A stretch of 64,000 nt of DNA from Sphingobacterium sp. UT-1RO-CII-1 (GCF_026711005.1 NZ_JAPPVJ010000001.1:891799-955798); one strand, 5' to 3'. Shown: positions 45,440-55,397, counted from the stretch's first letter. Program-made: numbers and translations. The notes: generated by a model not told the origin, from the letters alone.

Positions 45440-46948
45440 TTATTGACTTTTAGGCATAGGGGGTAGTGTGAACCCATTATGATAAGTATGTTTAATCCAC
45501 TCATTAGATGCTTCATAAGCATTCATTTCTTCAAACTGTCGATTAAATCTTGGGTGGCCATCCGTAACACTAAACTCGTCAATAGACACTATTTTGATGT
45601 TGTCATTTGGTGATATGTTAGTAAACTCCATTCGGTCGCCATCCCATTTTAGGGTTCTGTTTAATGCCTGAAGTCGTACCGCAAGAACACCCATAACAAC
45701 CATTTCGTTGAATGGTCCGGAAAAGCCGAAATGAGAAGTAGATTCTGTTCGATTTTCAGGATTTTCTTTACAGGCTCTAATCCAGTCTTGTTCGTGAGCG
45801 TTACTTTTCCAAATATCGCCATTTCCTCCTTTAACTCTGGGGATCCAAGGCGTAGGTTTTTTAAAGTCTTTCATTTTATGTTTTGGCAATAAAGTGGCTT
45901 CCATGCCATAGCATCCTGTCATGATCTTACCCTTTGTACCTATGAAAATTATACCTCCGTTAGTATCTCCCATCATGTCTCCATCCTCAAGTTCGGCCGG
46001 CCGCGGAGGTAAAAGACCGCCATCGTACCAAACAACCTTTACTTCTGGCATTTTTACAGAACCCTTTTTAGGCCTAGCAGGGAATGTATATTCGACCATC
46101 TGTGCATGTGGAGGTGAGTATAAATTACTTAGCGTCGAACTTCCGGAAACTTTGCTTGGATATTTTAAATCTAGCGCCCAGTAAATAGGATCCATTATGT
46201 GACATGCCATATCACCTAATGCTCCTGTCCCAAAGTCCCACCACCCTCTCCAATTCCATGGTGTAAACACTTCATGGTAAGGACGATTCTTTGCTGGACC
46301 GAGAAAAAGATTCCAGTCGAGCTCTGGTGGAATTGTCATGCCAGAAGAAGGCTTCATCAGCCCTTGTGGCCAGATGGGTCTATCTGTCCAACAATGGACC
46401 TCATACACTTCGCCAATAGTACCTGCTTGTATCCACTCTGCAATTTCGCGGCACCAATCAAATGAATTTCCTTGGTTGCCCATTTGTGTAGCTACCTTAT
46501 ACTCTCTTGCTAATTCAGTTAAAAGGCGTGACTCGTATACCGAGTGAGTCATCGGCTTTTGTGTGAAGCAATGTTTCCCTAATGTAATAGCATGTGCGGT
46601 TACGCCAGCATGTGTGTGATCAGGTGTTGCGACCATAATGGCATCAATGGAATTTCCCATTTTATCAAACATATCTCGCCAATCTTTAAACTTACTAGCT
46701 GAGGGGTAATCATTGAAGGTTTTATTTGCATATTTCCAGTCTACATCACACAAGGCAACAATGTTTTCAGTTTTCATATTGGCAAGATTTCTTCTCCCAA
46801 CCCCTCCAATACCAACGCCAGCAATATTTAGCTTGTCACTCGGGGCAATGTGTCCTAGAGTTTTCCCCAGAACGTGACTTTGTACAATCGTAAAGCCTGT
46901 TAATACCCCTGTGTTTTTTATAAATTTACGTCTTGAAAAATTTTTCAT
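45440..46948 (-). CDS. Gfo/Idh/MocA family oxidoreductase, exported (Tat), in the SusC/D locus
   Basis: This 502-aa protein has a Tat signal (SRRKFIKNTGVLTGFTIVQ), a Rossmann fold (LNIAGVGIGGVGRRNLANM near residue 40), the family motif TQKPMTHSV near 130 and a C-terminal oxidoreductase-like domain with GWWDFGTGALGDMACHIMDP near 240. It is the last gene of a six-gene minus-strand cluster with DUF1080, SusD, SusC, FecR and sigma. DUF1080 proteins have been connected with 3-keto-glycoside chemistry, and Gfo/Idh/MocA enzymes can oxidise sugar C3, so the two could act in sequence outside the cytoplasm. Confidence 0.9.
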   Translation of the reverse strand: MKNFSRRKFIKNTGVLTGFTIVQSHVLGKTLGHIAPSDKLNIAGVGIGGVGRRNLANMKTENIVALCDVDWKYANKTFNDYPSASKFKDWRDMFDKMGNSIDAIMVATPDHTHAGVTAHAITLGKHCFTQKPMTHSVYESRLLTELAREYKVATQMGNQGNSFDWCREIAEWIQAGTIGEVYEVHCWTDRPIWPQGLMKPSSGMTIPPELDWNLFLGPAKNRPYHEVFTPWNWRGWWDFGTGALGDMACHIMDPIYWALDLKYPSKVSGSSTLSNLYSPPHAQMVEYTFPARPKKGSVKMPEVKVVWYDGGLLPPRPAELEDGDMMGDTNGGIIFIGTKGKIMTGCYGMEATLLPKHKMKDFKKPTPWIPRVKGGNGDIWKSNAHEQDWIRACKENPENRTESTSHFGFSGPFNEMVVMGVLAVRLQALNRTLKWDGDRMEFTNISPNDNIKIVSIDEFSVTDGHPRFNRQFEEMNAYEASNEWIKHTYHNGFTLPPMPKSQ

Positions 46949-47083
46949 CTTAGTGTTATTATACTTTATATGAATTAAACAGTATATGAGATTTACTTTT
47001 TTATTTGTGCTTATATATTTCTATCGTTTGCAGCCAATAGAACTGTTGTTTTTAATAAAATTAATCTAAAAATAGTGTTGTTA

Positions 47084-47764
47084 TTATTTATTGATTATTC
47101 TTATTTTAATATTTCTGTAATAAACAGGATCTCCGTGATCTTGTAGTCCAATTCGTCCAGATTTAGCTTTTGCATAAGGAAGTCCTGCAAATTTACTTTT
47201 GTTTATTTCTTCCCGTAACTCTTCTGAGTCTAAAGTATATTGCAGTATTTTTTTTCCATTTAACCAATGTTCAATATGGCCATTATTTACAATAATCTTT
47301 GTTAAGTTCCATTGACCAACGCTTTTAGGAATAGCATTAACAGGTGCTTTAACATCGGATAAAGCGCCCACTTTCTGTTCTTCTGTTAGTTTTTGGGGAT
47401 AATTTATATTGTCAATAATTTGGAATTCAGGACCTGTTTCGTACATTCTTTTGTGTTCAGGGCTTTCAACGACATTTATAAACACACCGCTATTGCCACC
47501 TTTCTCTATCTTCCATTCTAAAACGAGTTCAAAGTTTTCGAAAATAAGATCAGTGACGATGTCTCCATTTTTTCCTTTTGTAAATAGAACTTTATTCTTT
47601 ACTTCCCATCCAGTGTCTTTCCCTCCAAGATACTTGTGCCAGCCTTCGGTTGAATTATTTTGGATTAAATCTATCCACTCTTCTTTATGTCGTGTGCTAT
47701 GGCTTGTCAAAAGAATGCAACTGATAAGAGTTATTATAGTTTTGATATAATATTTTTTTTTCAT
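47084..47764 (-). CDS. DUF1080 (3-keto-disaccharide hydrolase-like) protein
   Basis: This 226-aa protein has a short N-terminal hydrophobic signal (about residues 6-20, LISCILLTSH, possibly with a Cys of a lipobox). It is followed by the DUF1080 concanavalin-like fold: EEWIDLIQNNSTEGWHKYLGG near residue 28, FENFELVLEWKIEKGGNSGVF near 75 and GRIGLQDHGDPVYYRNIKI at the end. Members of the family hydrolyse or eliminate 3-keto-glycosides. It is 7 bp downstream of the SusD gene and 135 bp upstream of the Gfo/Idh/MocA gene, consistent with one operon. Confidence 0.9.
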   Translation of the reverse strand: MKKKYYIKTIITLISCILLTSHSTRHKEEWIDLIQNNSTEGWHKYLGGKDTGWEVKNKVLFTKGKNGDIVTDLIFENFELVLEWKIEKGGNSGVFINVVESPEHKRMYETGPEFQIIDNINYPQKLTEEQKVGALSDVKAPVNAIPKSVGQWNLTKIIVNNGHIEHWLNGKKILQYTLDSEELREEINKSKFAGLPYAKAKSGRIGLQDHGDPVYYRNIKIRIINK

Positions 47765-47771
47765 TTTTTAT

Positions 47772-49307
47772 TTATTGATAATCTGGGTTTTGAGTTAGTT
47801 TTGGATTCGCGTCTATTGCTGTTCGTGGTATAGGGTAAATAAGTCTGCTAGCAGGGATCGCTTTACGACCAATAGGGCCAGAAATAGGCTCTAAGAATGT
47901 ACCAAATCGGATCATATCTTGACGACTAAATAGCTCCCAAGCAAATTCAAACCGTCTTTCTTTATATATGTCCTGTAGAGTGACTGAGGTTAATAGTTTG
48001 TCTTCATTAATAAAAGCTCTTTTTCGGATGTTGTTTACTAAAGCCGTAGCTTCTTGCTCGTCACGACCAGACCGTATAAGAGCTTCTGCTTTCATAAGGT
48101 AAATATCTGCTAACCTAAATATTGCATAATCGTTTTCCATGTGACCATTAACTCCCTTTTCGAACTCCCATTTATAACACCTAGCACCATCTTCCTGCTC
48201 TACTTGCCCCCAACCTTCGGCGTCAACACTATATTTAAATGTAAAATCGACATGGTGAATCAGCGGACGCCCATGAGCAGTAATTAGTAGCTCGCCATTG
48301 TTTGGGTTATACATAGGTCCTGTTAGGAATGACCATGCCTTGCGTCGGTCATCATCATCAAACTCATGTACATAGTTAGGCATTGCATTGATACCATTAA
48401 ATCCTGTTGTGCTTAATCCTAGAGCCGCATTACTTAAATAATGTAAAGTATGTTGCAACATTATGTTACCCCCATCTACAGTGCTGAATACAATTGGAAA
48501 AATGATTTCTTTAGAAGTTTCATTATGGACTAAGAAGTTTTTTTTCCAATCGGGCTCTAAAATATAATCCAGTTTTAAAACTTCGTCGCATGTTTTTATT
48601 ACTTCTTCCCATTTAGTTCCTCCTGTAGGATTCCATATGGAGGCATTTAAATACATTTTAGCAAGTAGAGTCAAAGCAGCACCCTTTGTCATTTTACCAT
48701 AGCTGGCACTTGAAACGTCTTCTCTAAGTAAGTCTTTGACAGCTAGTAATTCACGAATTATAAACTCATATACATCTTTCCTTTGAGAAGTACTTGGCTT
48801 TTCTAAAGTAGTAAAGTCTGTTACGATAGGTACATTTCCATAGTTGTCAATTAGGAAATAATACCATAAAGCACGGACGGCACGAATTTCAGCAAGCGTT
48901 TGTTCTTTATTTTTTACACCTTCATTGTTTTCAATCATATTAATAATTTGATTACATGTCGAAACTCCAGTCATCATACTATTATATGAATCGGTTATAT
49001 AGCGATTGCCTGATGTCCATGAACCAAATCGAAATTCTTTAAAAAGTCCACCCTCCCAACCGTCACCACCTTTGCGTGTTGGAGTAATTGCCATATCCGA
49101 AGAGCCTTCTACCATGCAAAAGTAGGCAGGGCTCCATATGGGTTTTAGTGTTCTGTAGATAGGGGCAATTAATGAATTTATTTCTTTTTCACTTTGTCCA
49201 AATTCTTCAACAGGGAGTTTGTCATATAGCTCCTCATCTAGGTTTGTACAACTGCCCAGGGATAGTGTAAATAGAAATATTGAAATTATTTTTTTCATAA
49301 TACTCAT
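47772..49307 (-). CDS. SusD/RagB family glycan-binding lipoprotein
   Basis: SusD-like proteins lie on the outer surface and deliver glycan to the SusC barrel. This 511-aa protein has a lipobox ending SLGSC (Cys about residue 20). It also has helical TPR-type segments and the family features EIRAVRALWYYFLIDNYGNVPIVTD near 140 and FRLADIYLMKAEAL near 395, and ends with ERRFEFAWELFSRQDMIRFG near 452 and ANPKLTQNPDY. The start may be Met1 or Met4 (MKKIIS). It is 3 bp downstream of SusC on the same strand. Confidence 0.95.
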   Translation of the reverse strand: MSIMKKIISIFLFTLSLGSCTNLDEELYDKLPVEEFGQSEKEINSLIAPIYRTLKPIWSPAYFCMVEGSSDMAITPTRKGGDGWEGGLFKEFRFGSWTSGNRYITDSYNSMMTGVSTCNQIINMIENNEGVKNKEQTLAEIRAVRALWYYFLIDNYGNVPIVTDFTTLEKPSTSQRKDVYEFIIRELLAVKDLLREDVSSASYGKMTKGAALTLLAKMYLNASIWNPTGGTKWEEVIKTCDEVLKLDYILEPDWKKNFLVHNETSKEIIFPIVFSTVDGGNIMLQHTLHYLSNAALGLSTTGFNGINAMPNYVHEFDDDDRRKAWSFLTGPMYNPNNGELLITAHGRPLIHHVDFTFKYSVDAEGWGQVEQEDGARCYKWEFEKGVNGHMENDYAIFRLADIYLMKAEALIRSGRDEQEATALVNNIRKRAFINEDKLLTSVTLQDIYKERRFEFAWELFSRQDMIRFGTFLEPISGPIGRKAIPASRLIYPIPRTAIDANPKLTQNPDYQ

Positions 49308-49310
49308 AAT

Positions 49311-52300
49311 TTAAAATGTGATATTGGCTCCGAAAGAAAATGTTTTGGATTTAGGATAATAGTTTCTGCTTTCCATTCCTGGAGATAACCCGCCCATATT
49401 GACCTCTGGATCTAAACCTTTGTAGTTAGTAATAATAAAAAGGTTTTGTGCATTAACATAAAGTCGTAAAGCTTTTATGTGTTTTATAGAGTGTATTTTA
49501 AAATTATAACCTAATGATGCGTTGTCTAGTCGCAAGAATGACCCTTTTTCTAAGTTATAGCTGCTGTATTTTGGATTATCTGTTAACCCGTTTGTAAGAG
49601 CCTCTTCTAATACGTTTCCACCAGGTAACCACTGGGTTGTTGCATATGCCATCCTAGAAAAATTGAGTACATCGTTGCCGTAGACACCTCTAAGAAAGAA
49701 AGAGAAATCAAAATTTTTATAACTAAAATTATTATTGAGCCCATATGTAAATTTAGGCTGGGCAGAACCTATGTAAGTCCTGTCATCATCAGTAAGACCT
49801 GGTTTTCCATCAATCATATCGTCCATGATGTATTTGCCGTTTTCATCTAAGCCGAGGTTGCGCCACCCGAAGAATGTACCCACTTCTCTCCCTTCCTCGA
49901 TAATATGAGTTGTAGTATGGGCTGCACCTCTAACAGATGCACTTCCTAATTTTATTGATGAAGTGGAGAAGTTTTCATTAGAAAGTTTAGTAATCCTGTT
50001 CTTATTGTGTGCAAAATTAAAAGAGACGTTCCAAGAGAATTTTTCATTTGAAATAGGAGCGCCATTAATCAATACTTCTACTCCTTTATTTGACATTGTG
50101 CCGACGTTGGCTATCATAGATGGATAAAGATAGGGAGGAACGGGAACTTGGTATGTATATAAAAGGTCTCGAGTTTTTTTATTATAAAATTCTACAGTAC
50201 CATTTATTCGTCCATTAATTAAGCTATAGTCAAGACCGATATTGAACATGGCGGTTTCTTCCCATTTTAAGTCAGGATTTGCATTTTGTCCTATACGGTA
50301 GGACTCATACCAAGTGCCATTATCATAATATCTACCACTTGGTGCGTACAATTGTATTGTCTGATAGGGATTTAAACCATCTTGATTGCCGACTGCACCG
50401 TAACCAACTCTTAATTTTAAATCATTTATAACGTTTTTGCTTATGAATTCTTCTTGCATGATATTCCATGCCATAGAAACGGAAGGAAATAGACCCCATT
50501 TGTTGTTTTTACCAAATTTAGAAGAGCCATCTCTACGTAAAGATGTACTGAGTATGTAACGATCTTTGAACGAATAGTTTGCTCTACCGAAAAAAGAGAT
50601 TAGTTTATGCATGTTAGCTCCTGACCAAACATCTCCTGATCGAAGAATCTCTCCTGCTCCAAGGTTATTATAGTCAAAAAAGTTGGTTACAAATTGCCTC
50701 GATTGAGCTCCTGAATTTTGATAATGATAGTCTTCATATGAGTATCCAGTTAATAGACTTATATTATGACTATTTTCTGTGCGTAAGCTATATTCCAAAG
50801 TGGTTTCTAAAAGTTTGCGGTCGCTAGTTGAGGCTGATCGGGAAGCAAAGCCTTGGTCATCACGGCCCCTCTCTGTTTCTGAATGATTATAATTACCATT
50901 ATCATTGGAAGAGCGTTCCTTCATTACGTTAATGCGTGCGACAAGGTTTTTAAGTAAGTCTATTTTTATTTGGCTATTTAAATAATAAGAACTCTCCTTA
51001 CTATCTCTTTTGTTAAATCTTAAGTTTCTAACAGGGTTACCTTCATCATATCCGCGGCTGTCAAACCAAGAGCCGTCATCATTTTTGACAGGCCACACAG
51101 GTAGCATATTGTAAGCAAGAACAAAATTACGGTCATCGGTAGGACTGTAGTCTCTTTCTGTCATTGACCCTACCATAGATATCTCCACTTTGTTGTTAAG
51201 TGTTTTTTGAGAAAAGGATAAACGCCCATTTAAACTTGAGAGGTCGTTCCCTAGAGCTACACCTTGTCTATTTAAATAGTTAGCGGCTCCACGATATGAG
51301 CTGTTATCTCCGCCTCCTGAGAGGGAGAGGCTATGGTTGTGCGATATACCTGTGCGTAATATCTCATCAAACCAATCAGTATTTGCGCCTTTGTCTATGC
51401 CTTCTACATCTATATTATTGCTCTTTACATATTCTCTCCATTTATTAGCAGATAGCATTTTGGGCTTGTTGCTTACATTGTCTATTCCAATATAGCCGTC
51501 ATAGTTTACTAATGGATTTGATGACACACCTTTCTTTGTCGTTATTAATATCACCCCTCCTGCTGATCTCGAACCATATATGGCTGATGCTGATGCATCT
51601 TTTAGAACACTAATTGATTCGATATCTTGGGGAGCAACAGAGTTTATACTTAAACCGGGTACACCATCTATGACAACAAAAGGAGAGCTACTTCCTGTCA
51701 ACGAAGATGTACCTCGTAGTCTAATAGTTTCTCCCGAACTTACATCTCCACTGCCCGAAGTTATGGTGAGGCCTGCAACTTTTCCCCTTAGTAGGTCTGT
51801 AGCATTTCGGTTAACACCTTTATTGAAGTCTTTTTCCTGAACATTAGTTACAGAGCCAGATATTTCTCGTTTTGTTTGGGAGCCATACCCAATAACTACA
51901 ACTTCTTCAAGATCTCCTATCAAGCTTTTCAATTGAACATTTAATTGGGAACTCCCATCAATAGATAATTCAGTGCTTTCGAATCCTATCATGGAAAATA
52001 TCAGATAGTTATCAGTGTTTGGTATGAGTAATTTGTAATGACCATTTGTGTCTGATGTCGTAGCTATAGGGCTATCTTTCACAGTAATTGTCACACCCAC
52101 TAAAGGTTGATTGTGAATGTCTGTAATACGTCCAGATATTTGTTGTTGAGGAGCTATTGTTGTGGAGTGATAAGAGTTTGCTTTAATATACTTTTTAGGT
52201 TTAATAACTATGGCGTTTTTTACAATTTCATAGGATAAAGGTTGGTTTTTCAATACGATATCAAGAGCCTCAGTTAAATTCGTGTTTTTAATTCTGAAAG

Positions 52301-52541
52301 ATTTTTTTTCGAAATTTTTCAAAATTTGTGAGTTATAGACTAAGTCTTTTTCTGATTGCCTGCTGATTTCCAATAGGGCATTTTCAATGTGGATATTTGT
52401 ACGAATAAGATTAATTTTCTGTCCGACGGCAATTGTGGTGGCTTGCAATACAGATATGAAACCGAATAGTAGTAAGGCTTTCATGAGTAGAACTATCTTT
52501 AATAAAAAGTTATAATGCCTTAATTTTAAAGGAATTTTCAT
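49311..52541 (-). CDS. SusC/RagA TonB-linked outer-membrane receptor with STN domain
   Basis: This 1076-aa protein is built as signal peptide, STN (secretin/TonB N-terminal) domain (about residues 45-115), carboxypeptidase-regulatory-like domain (about 130-205, QISGRITDIHNQPLVGVTIT), plug (about 215-330, with VVVIGYGSQ and TDLLRGKVAGLTITSG) and a C-terminal barrel ending SFGANITF. The STN domain is the mark of a transducing receptor that signals through FecR to an ECF sigma factor. Both are encoded directly upstream. It imports a glycan held by SusD. Confidence 0.97.
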   Translation of the reverse strand: MKIPLKLRHYNFLLKIVLLMKALLLFGFISVLQATTIAVGQKINLIRTNIHIENALLEISRQSEKDLVYNSQILKNFEKKSFRIKNTNLTEALDIVLKNQPLSYEIVKNAIVIKPKKYIKANSYHSTTIAPQQQISGRITDIHNQPLVGVTITVKDSPIATTSDTNGHYKLLIPNTDNYLIFSMIGFESTELSIDGSSQLNVQLKSLIGDLEEVVVIGYGSQTKREISGSVTNVQEKDFNKGVNRNATDLLRGKVAGLTITSGSGDVSSGETIRLRGTSSLTGSSSPFVVIDGVPGLSINSVAPQDIESISVLKDASASAIYGSRSAGGVILITTKKGVSSNPLVNYDGYIGIDNVSNKPKMLSANKWREYVKSNNIDVEGIDKGANTDWFDEILRTGISHNHSLSLSGGGDNSSYRGAANYLNRQGVALGNDLSSLNGRLSFSQKTLNNKVEISMVGSMTERDYSPTDDRNFVLAYNMLPVWPVKNDDGSWFDSRGYDEGNPVRNLRFNKRDSKESSYYLNSQIKIDLLKNLVARINVMKERSSNDNGNYNHSETERGRDDQGFASRSASTSDRKLLETTLEYSLRTENSHNISLLTGYSYEDYHYQNSGAQSRQFVTNFFDYNNLGAGEILRSGDVWSGANMHKLISFFGRANYSFKDRYILSTSLRRDGSSKFGKNNKWGLFPSVSMAWNIMQEEFISKNVINDLKLRVGYGAVGNQDGLNPYQTIQLYAPSGRYYDNGTWYESYRIGQNANPDLKWEETAMFNIGLDYSLINGRINGTVEFYNKKTRDLLYTYQVPVPPYLYPSMIANVGTMSNKGVEVLINGAPISNEKFSWNVSFNFAHNKNRITKLSNENFSTSSIKLGSASVRGAAHTTTHIIEEGREVGTFFGWRNLGLDENGKYIMDDMIDGKPGLTDDDRTYIGSAQPKFTYGLNNNFSYKNFDFSFFLRGVYGNDVLNFSRMAYATTQWLPGGNVLEEALTNGLTDNPKYSSYNLEKGSFLRLDNASLGYNFKIHSIKHIKALRLYVNAQNLFIITNYKGLDPEVNMGGLSPGMESRNYYPKSKTFSFGANITF

Positions 52542-52602
52542 AAATTTGTTTGGGTTATAAGGTTTTAATTATGTGTTATTCATATAATTAGAGCTTTTTT
52601 CT

Positions 52603-52626
52603 GTCAGGGTGCTGCAACACCCTGAC
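52603..52626. other. Hairpin between FecR and SusC genes
   Basis: A 9-bp GC-rich stem (gtcagggtg / caccctgac) with a 6-nt loop, in the 110-bp gap after the fecR-like stop and before the SusC start. It may be a partial terminator or mRNA processing stem that separates regulators from structural genes. Confidence 0.6.
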
Positions 52627-52651
52627 TTTTATTACAATTAGCTCGAGTGTC

Positions 52652-53809
52652 TTAATATTGGCTAATGATAATCCTCCTTTCTTTTGTTTGAAATTTTATT
52701 GATTGTGTTTTTTCAATAATGGATAAAATCTCTTCTAAATCATCTCTTCTAGACATTCTTATTGTAAAGTTTTTATTTTGCCAGTCTTCTCCTAAATACT
52801 CCACTTTAACATTATACCAACGTGATAAATGTTCCATGATTTCTTTAATGTTTTTATCTTTAAAAATAAATTGATTGTTTTTCCATGCCATTTCAGACTC
52901 TTGGTCAAAAGGAGTAATATTTAGCGTATTGTTAATAATTGTAGCTTTATTACCAGGCGTTAATTTTGTTGTCTTTTTTTCTGACTTTAATTGAACTGCT
53001 CCCTCAAGAAGGGCTATAGAGGTGGATGTTTGATTGTTAAACTTTGTATAGTTTGATAAATTAAAAGATGTTCCTAGAACTTGAATTTCTACACCTTCTG
53101 TATGAACAATAAAAGGTGCGGATTTGTCGTGAAAAACATCAAAGAAAACCTCACCAAAAGCGTGAACAGTTCGTTCTTTTTGGGAAAAGTGCTCAGGGAA
53201 GGTTAGTGAGCTTCCTGCATTCATCCAGACTTTTGTACCATCTGCTAAAACAATATGATATTTACCACCAAAAGGAGTTCGTAATGTGTTCCATTTAATT
53301 GGAGCATTTTCTTTTATTTTTGTGCTAGATTGATAGTTATAGTTAATAGTTCCTTCTTCAGATTTTTCTATTGAAAAGGAAGCTTCTTGGTGTAATTTAC
53401 CTACTTTTAAGTCTTCTAAGTTAATTATTCGACCATCTGCTAATTCTAAAGAAGCTTTGTCGGTCCCTGGCTTAAGAGAACTAGTTTGAAAATCTGTCTT
53501 TAGAGTCATTTTATTATTAGAGTTTATATAAATCAATATGCTTGCTGTTATTATAAATACCAGTGATGCGGCAATCGCATAATATTTATAGTATATATTT
53601 TTGTATGTAGGTTTTTCATATATTATTTTTTGCTCGACCTGGGTGAGGATTTTTTGTTGTATTTTTTCTTTATTACCAAGGGACTGTTCCTCCCATTCAG
53701 TACTATTAAAGTGTTTTGAAAAATGCTGATTTATAGATTCTTCTTCTTCTTTGTTAGCTGCTCCGATTAATATTTTTTTGATAATATTATATAGTTTGTT
53801 TTTTTCCAA
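52652..53809 (-). CDS. FecR family anti-sigma factor
   Basis: This 385-aa protein has a cytoplasmic N-terminal part (about residues 1-75), one transmembrane helix (about 76-95, YYAIAASLVFIITASILIY), and a periplasmic FecR domain. The conserved pieces are TPFGGKYHIVLADGTKVWMNAGS near 178, ERTVHAFGEVFFDV near 210 and a C-terminal DUF4974-like domain near 315-385. It receives the signal from the STN domain of SusC and controls the sigma factor encoded 53 bp upstream. Confidence 0.95.
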   Translation of the reverse strand: MEKNKLYNIIKKILIGAANKEEEESINQHFSKHFNSTEWEEQSLGNKEKIQQKILTQVEQKIIYEKPTYKNIYYKYYAIAASLVFIITASILIYINSNNKMTLKTDFQTSSLKPGTDKASLELADGRIINLEDLKVGKLHQEASFSIEKSEEGTINYNYQSSTKIKENAPIKWNTLRTPFGGKYHIVLADGTKVWMNAGSSLTFPEHFSQKERTVHAFGEVFFDVFHDKSAPFIVHTEGVEIQVLGTSFNLSNYTKFNNQTSTSIALLEGAVQLKSEKKTTKLTPGNKATIINNTLNITPFDQESEMAWKNNQFIFKDKNIKEIMEHLSRWYNVKVEYLGEDWQNKNFTIRMSRRDDLEEILSIIEKTQSIKFQTKERRIIISQY

Positions 53810-53862
53810 TCTGATTAGTTATTGAGGTTTTATCTAGGAGAGTTAGAAAAATACGGTATCCC

Positions 53863-54447
53863 CTAAACGAAAAGTGAAATAATGAATAAAGAGATAGATA
53901 ATGTGTTTCTTTTTATTGCTTTTTTTATTTTTTTTAAAGCTATAGTTATTTGATTCTCAACTGTTTTTGTAGATATTTTAAGAATGGATGCAATTTCTTT
54001 ATGACTCAGTTGTTCTTCTCTACTTAGTCGATATATTCTTTGACATTGTTCTGGTAAGCTTTCAACGGTTTTTTCAATATGAATAATTAGCTCGTTATAC
54101 TCAAGATTTTTTTGTGGGTTGTAATATTCAACGAAACTAATATCTTGTAACTTATACTCTTCTTTTTGACGCAAATCTTTTCTTACTTCGCGATAAATGG
54201 CATAGCGTGTACTAGCGAATAAATATGCCTTTAAAGAGTGTCTTAATTTTAAATTTGATCTATTGTTCCATATCTGTATAAAAATTTCCTGGACAATATC
54301 TTCGCAAGAAAGAGAGTTTTCTAGAGTGTGGGCTGCCATCTTATACATGCCTTCCCAGTATTTTAGCATAATTGACTGTAAAGCTGATTCGTCTCCTTTT
54401 TTAAGAAGATTTACAAGTTGCTCGTCTGACATATTTAGCATGGACAT
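53863..54447 (-). CDS. ECF RNA polymerase sigma factor (FecI-like)
   Basis: This 194-aa sigma-70 family protein has region 2 (about 25-90; ENSLSCEDIVQEIFIQIWNNRSNL) and region 4 (about 130-180; LPEQCQRIYRLSREEQLSHKEIASIL with the helix-turn-helix). A C-terminal hydrophobic stretch (ISLFIISLFV) is unusual for ECF factors and might tether it to the membrane. It starts the sigma/FecR/SusC/SusD cluster; the target promoter is expected upstream of SusC. Confidence 0.95.
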   Translation of the reverse strand: MSMLNMSDEQLVNLLKKGDESALQSIMLKYWEGMYKMAAHTLENSLSCEDIVQEIFIQIWNNRSNLKLRHSLKAYLFASTRYAIYREVRKDLRQKEEYKLQDISFVEYYNPQKNLEYNELIIHIEKTVESLPEQCQRIYRLSREEQLSHKEIASILKISTKTVENQITIALKKIKKAIKRNTLSISLFIISLFV

Positions 54448-54686
54448 AATTTATAATTAGGAGGTTAGAGCTGCATAGCTTCTCTGTAAAACTAATTATA
54501 CTATACTGTAAAACCAAATTGATGATTTTGTTCTTTAAAGGGGTTATGAAGACTTGTGCTTCTCCTGATAATTTATTTAATTATTATATTTGTGTTCAGG
54601 ATTATATTAAAGTCTAAGCCTTTGTTAGTGCATATATAAAATCTGTTATTGATAAAAAAACAATGTTTTAACTAGACAGCACCTTC

Positions 54687-55172
54687 ATGAAGAAAGTTTT
54701 GTTTCTATTGTTTACTTTCATCGTTTGTGGACGTCTCGATACGACCGCTCAAACGGCAGAATATCCCAATTGGATTTTTGGGGCATCGGCCGGTTGGCAA
54801 TACCAAAAGGGTAATTTTATGAAGGTATCAGGTTGGGGGCTATTCGCACCTAATAATGAGCATTATATAAAAGTTGAAGCAGGCACTAACTTATCATGGA
54901 TGCAAAAGAAAACAACAGTTATTCCTGAGTTGGGTATTACCTACTACCTTGGAGATAAATTGATATTCCCTTATCTTAAGGCAGAGGTAACTCCATATAC
55001 GCTGACTCCAAAAATTGGCATTAGTGTATTGTCGTTATTTGATATAGGCGTCGGGTATGGTTTTGATGTAAAATCAAAATCATCAATAGGAGTTTTAAAT
55101 GGGATAACGACTTCTTTAAACATTAATATTCCATTCAATTATCATCTTAAAGAGACTTTTGAAAAGTGGTAA
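54687..55172 (+). CDS. Small secreted outer-membrane-like protein
   Basis: This 161-aa protein has a signal peptide (residues 1-22, ending TTAQ) and a body of alternating polar and hydrophobic residues with many aromatic positions (GWQYQKGNFMKVSGWGLF, ITYYLGDKLIFPYLKAEVTPYTL). This suggests a small beta-barrel. I do not recognise a family. It stands alone between the ECF sigma gene, which diverges from it, and a 380-bp gap before HU. Confidence 0.6.
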   Translation: MKKVLFLLFTFIVCGRLDTTAQTAEYPNWIFGASAGWQYQKGNFMKVSGWGLFAPNNEHYIKVEAGTNLSWMQKKTTVIPELGITYYLGDKLIFPYLKAEVTPYTLTPKIGISVLSLFDIGVGYGFDVKSKSSIGVLNGITTSLNINIPFNYHLKETFEKW

Positions 55173-55259
55173 ACAGTTTACGTATAGTATAATTTTATTT
55201 TTTACTTTTCTTATTTTTGATAACACGGAAAGACTTATCTGTTAATTATTTTCGCTAAA

Positions 55260-55397
55260 TTAGCTCGCTGTAACTTTTACTTGATCCTCTTGTTTTAAAA
55301 TAGCGGTTGATTTGGGTATTTGTTTTGCAACTCTCTGGTAGTAAGGTTTGTGCGTGTTGTTTGGGAAGAGGTGAAGAGCATTGTGAAGCGTGTTTTT
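55260..55397 (-). pseudogene. Possible mutY remnant upstream of HU
   Basis: The 380-bp gap holds a minus-strand frame of 45 codons ending in TAA at 55260-55262, with no start codon. It reads ...FPNNTHKPYYQRVAKQIP then KSTAILKQEDQVKV. The PYYQR...P...ED.V pattern resembles residues 40-70 of the adenine glycosylase MutY (QQTR..GLPYYQRF, then P and EDEV). mutY commonly diverges from HU in Bacteroidota. The frame breaks at a run of seven As. I read it as a possible decayed mutY end, at low confidence. Confidence 0.25.
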
